Assembly: GCF_005239225.2 (NCBI RefSeq)
Contig: NC_133289.1
Coordinates: forward strand, 13,748,889-13,812,888
DNA length: 64,000 bases
DNA from: Populus alba
Lineage: Eukaryota; Streptophyta; Magnoliopsida; Malpighiales; Salicaceae
Reading direction: 5' to 3'
A program made the translations under genes and the position numbers. Below the pieces are notes generated by a model. That model was not told where the DNA came from, did not search any database, and saw only the letters and a list, made by a program, of their open reading frames with translations. Shown here piece after piece: positions 63,816 through 64,000 of the stretch (positions are counted from its first letter, which is position 1; every line of letters starts with the position of its first letter).

Positions 63816-64000
63816 GATGTTTTTGAGATTATGATTGCGGTTATTTTAAAAATGTTTTTTTTTTATTTAAAAATGCACTAACATATTTTTTTAAAAATTA
63901 TTTTTGATATTAATGCGTCAAAATAATCCTAAAACACTAAAAAAAAATATTAATTCTAAATAATAAAAAATTCATAATTTTTTGGAACTCGGGTTGGACC
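63816..64000 (+). mobile_element. MITE-like dispersed repeat, copy 3 (cut by window end)
   Basis: It reads tttttgagattatgattgcg, then aaaaatgttttttttttattt, aaaatgcactaacatattt, aaattatttttgatatta and atgcgtcaaaataatcctaaaa, matching copies 1 and 2 in order. The right end is not reached or is replaced by ttttttggaactcgggttgg. Confidence 0.6.

Overview
This is plant nuclear DNA from a eudicot, most likely Populus or another Salicaceae. The evidence is the exon-intron structure of two recognisable eudicot genes, the very high AT content, decayed LTR retrotransposons, and a dispersed MITE-like repeat (three copies) that I associate from memory with poplar genomes. No database search was possible, so the genus is an inference. 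There are no operons, CRISPR arrays, rRNA genes, or tRNA genes that I could support.

Layout. 1-38.3 kb is a gene desert built from dead mobile elements. It holds a long foldback hairpin (2234-2623); an old Ty3/gypsy element of the Athila/Tat type with both LTRs (2691-11860), its 3' LTR carrying a clean 211-bp nested LTR-like insertion; short direct repeats; a broken LONELY GUY (cytokinin-activating enzyme) copy at 18633-19016; a CACTA-like non-autonomous region (about 22.5-24.77 kb); a second, more degraded Ty3/gypsy pol remnant (about 26.5-28.9 kb); and a long LTR-like tract with a 61-bp tandem array (about 32.7-37 kb).

38.5-41.5 kb holds an intact five-exon CYP734A/BAS1-type cytochrome P450, the brassinosteroid-inactivating C-26 hydroxylase family, 521 aa. 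Long GA/CT microsatellites lie in its leader and just downstream. 42-57.5 kb is again intergenic, with microsatellites, a gag-protease Ty3/gypsy fragment (46.2-48.2 kb) and MITE copies.

57.8-63.2 kb holds an intact eleven-exon AKT1-type Shaker inward-rectifier K+ channel (881 aa), with six membrane segments, a GYGD pore, cyclic-nucleotide-binding-like domain, ankyrin repeats and KHA domain. One of its introns has a GC-AG boundary next to a 33-bp exon, and intron 1 contains an Au-SINE-like tail.

The two intact genes are unrelated in function (brassinosteroid turnover; potassium uptake), and nothing suggests they work together. I found no convincing new multi-gene system. The most unusual items are the hairpin, the nested 211-bp insertion, the alternating 61-bp array, the complementary GA/CT tracts in the P450 leader and the GC-AG intron.
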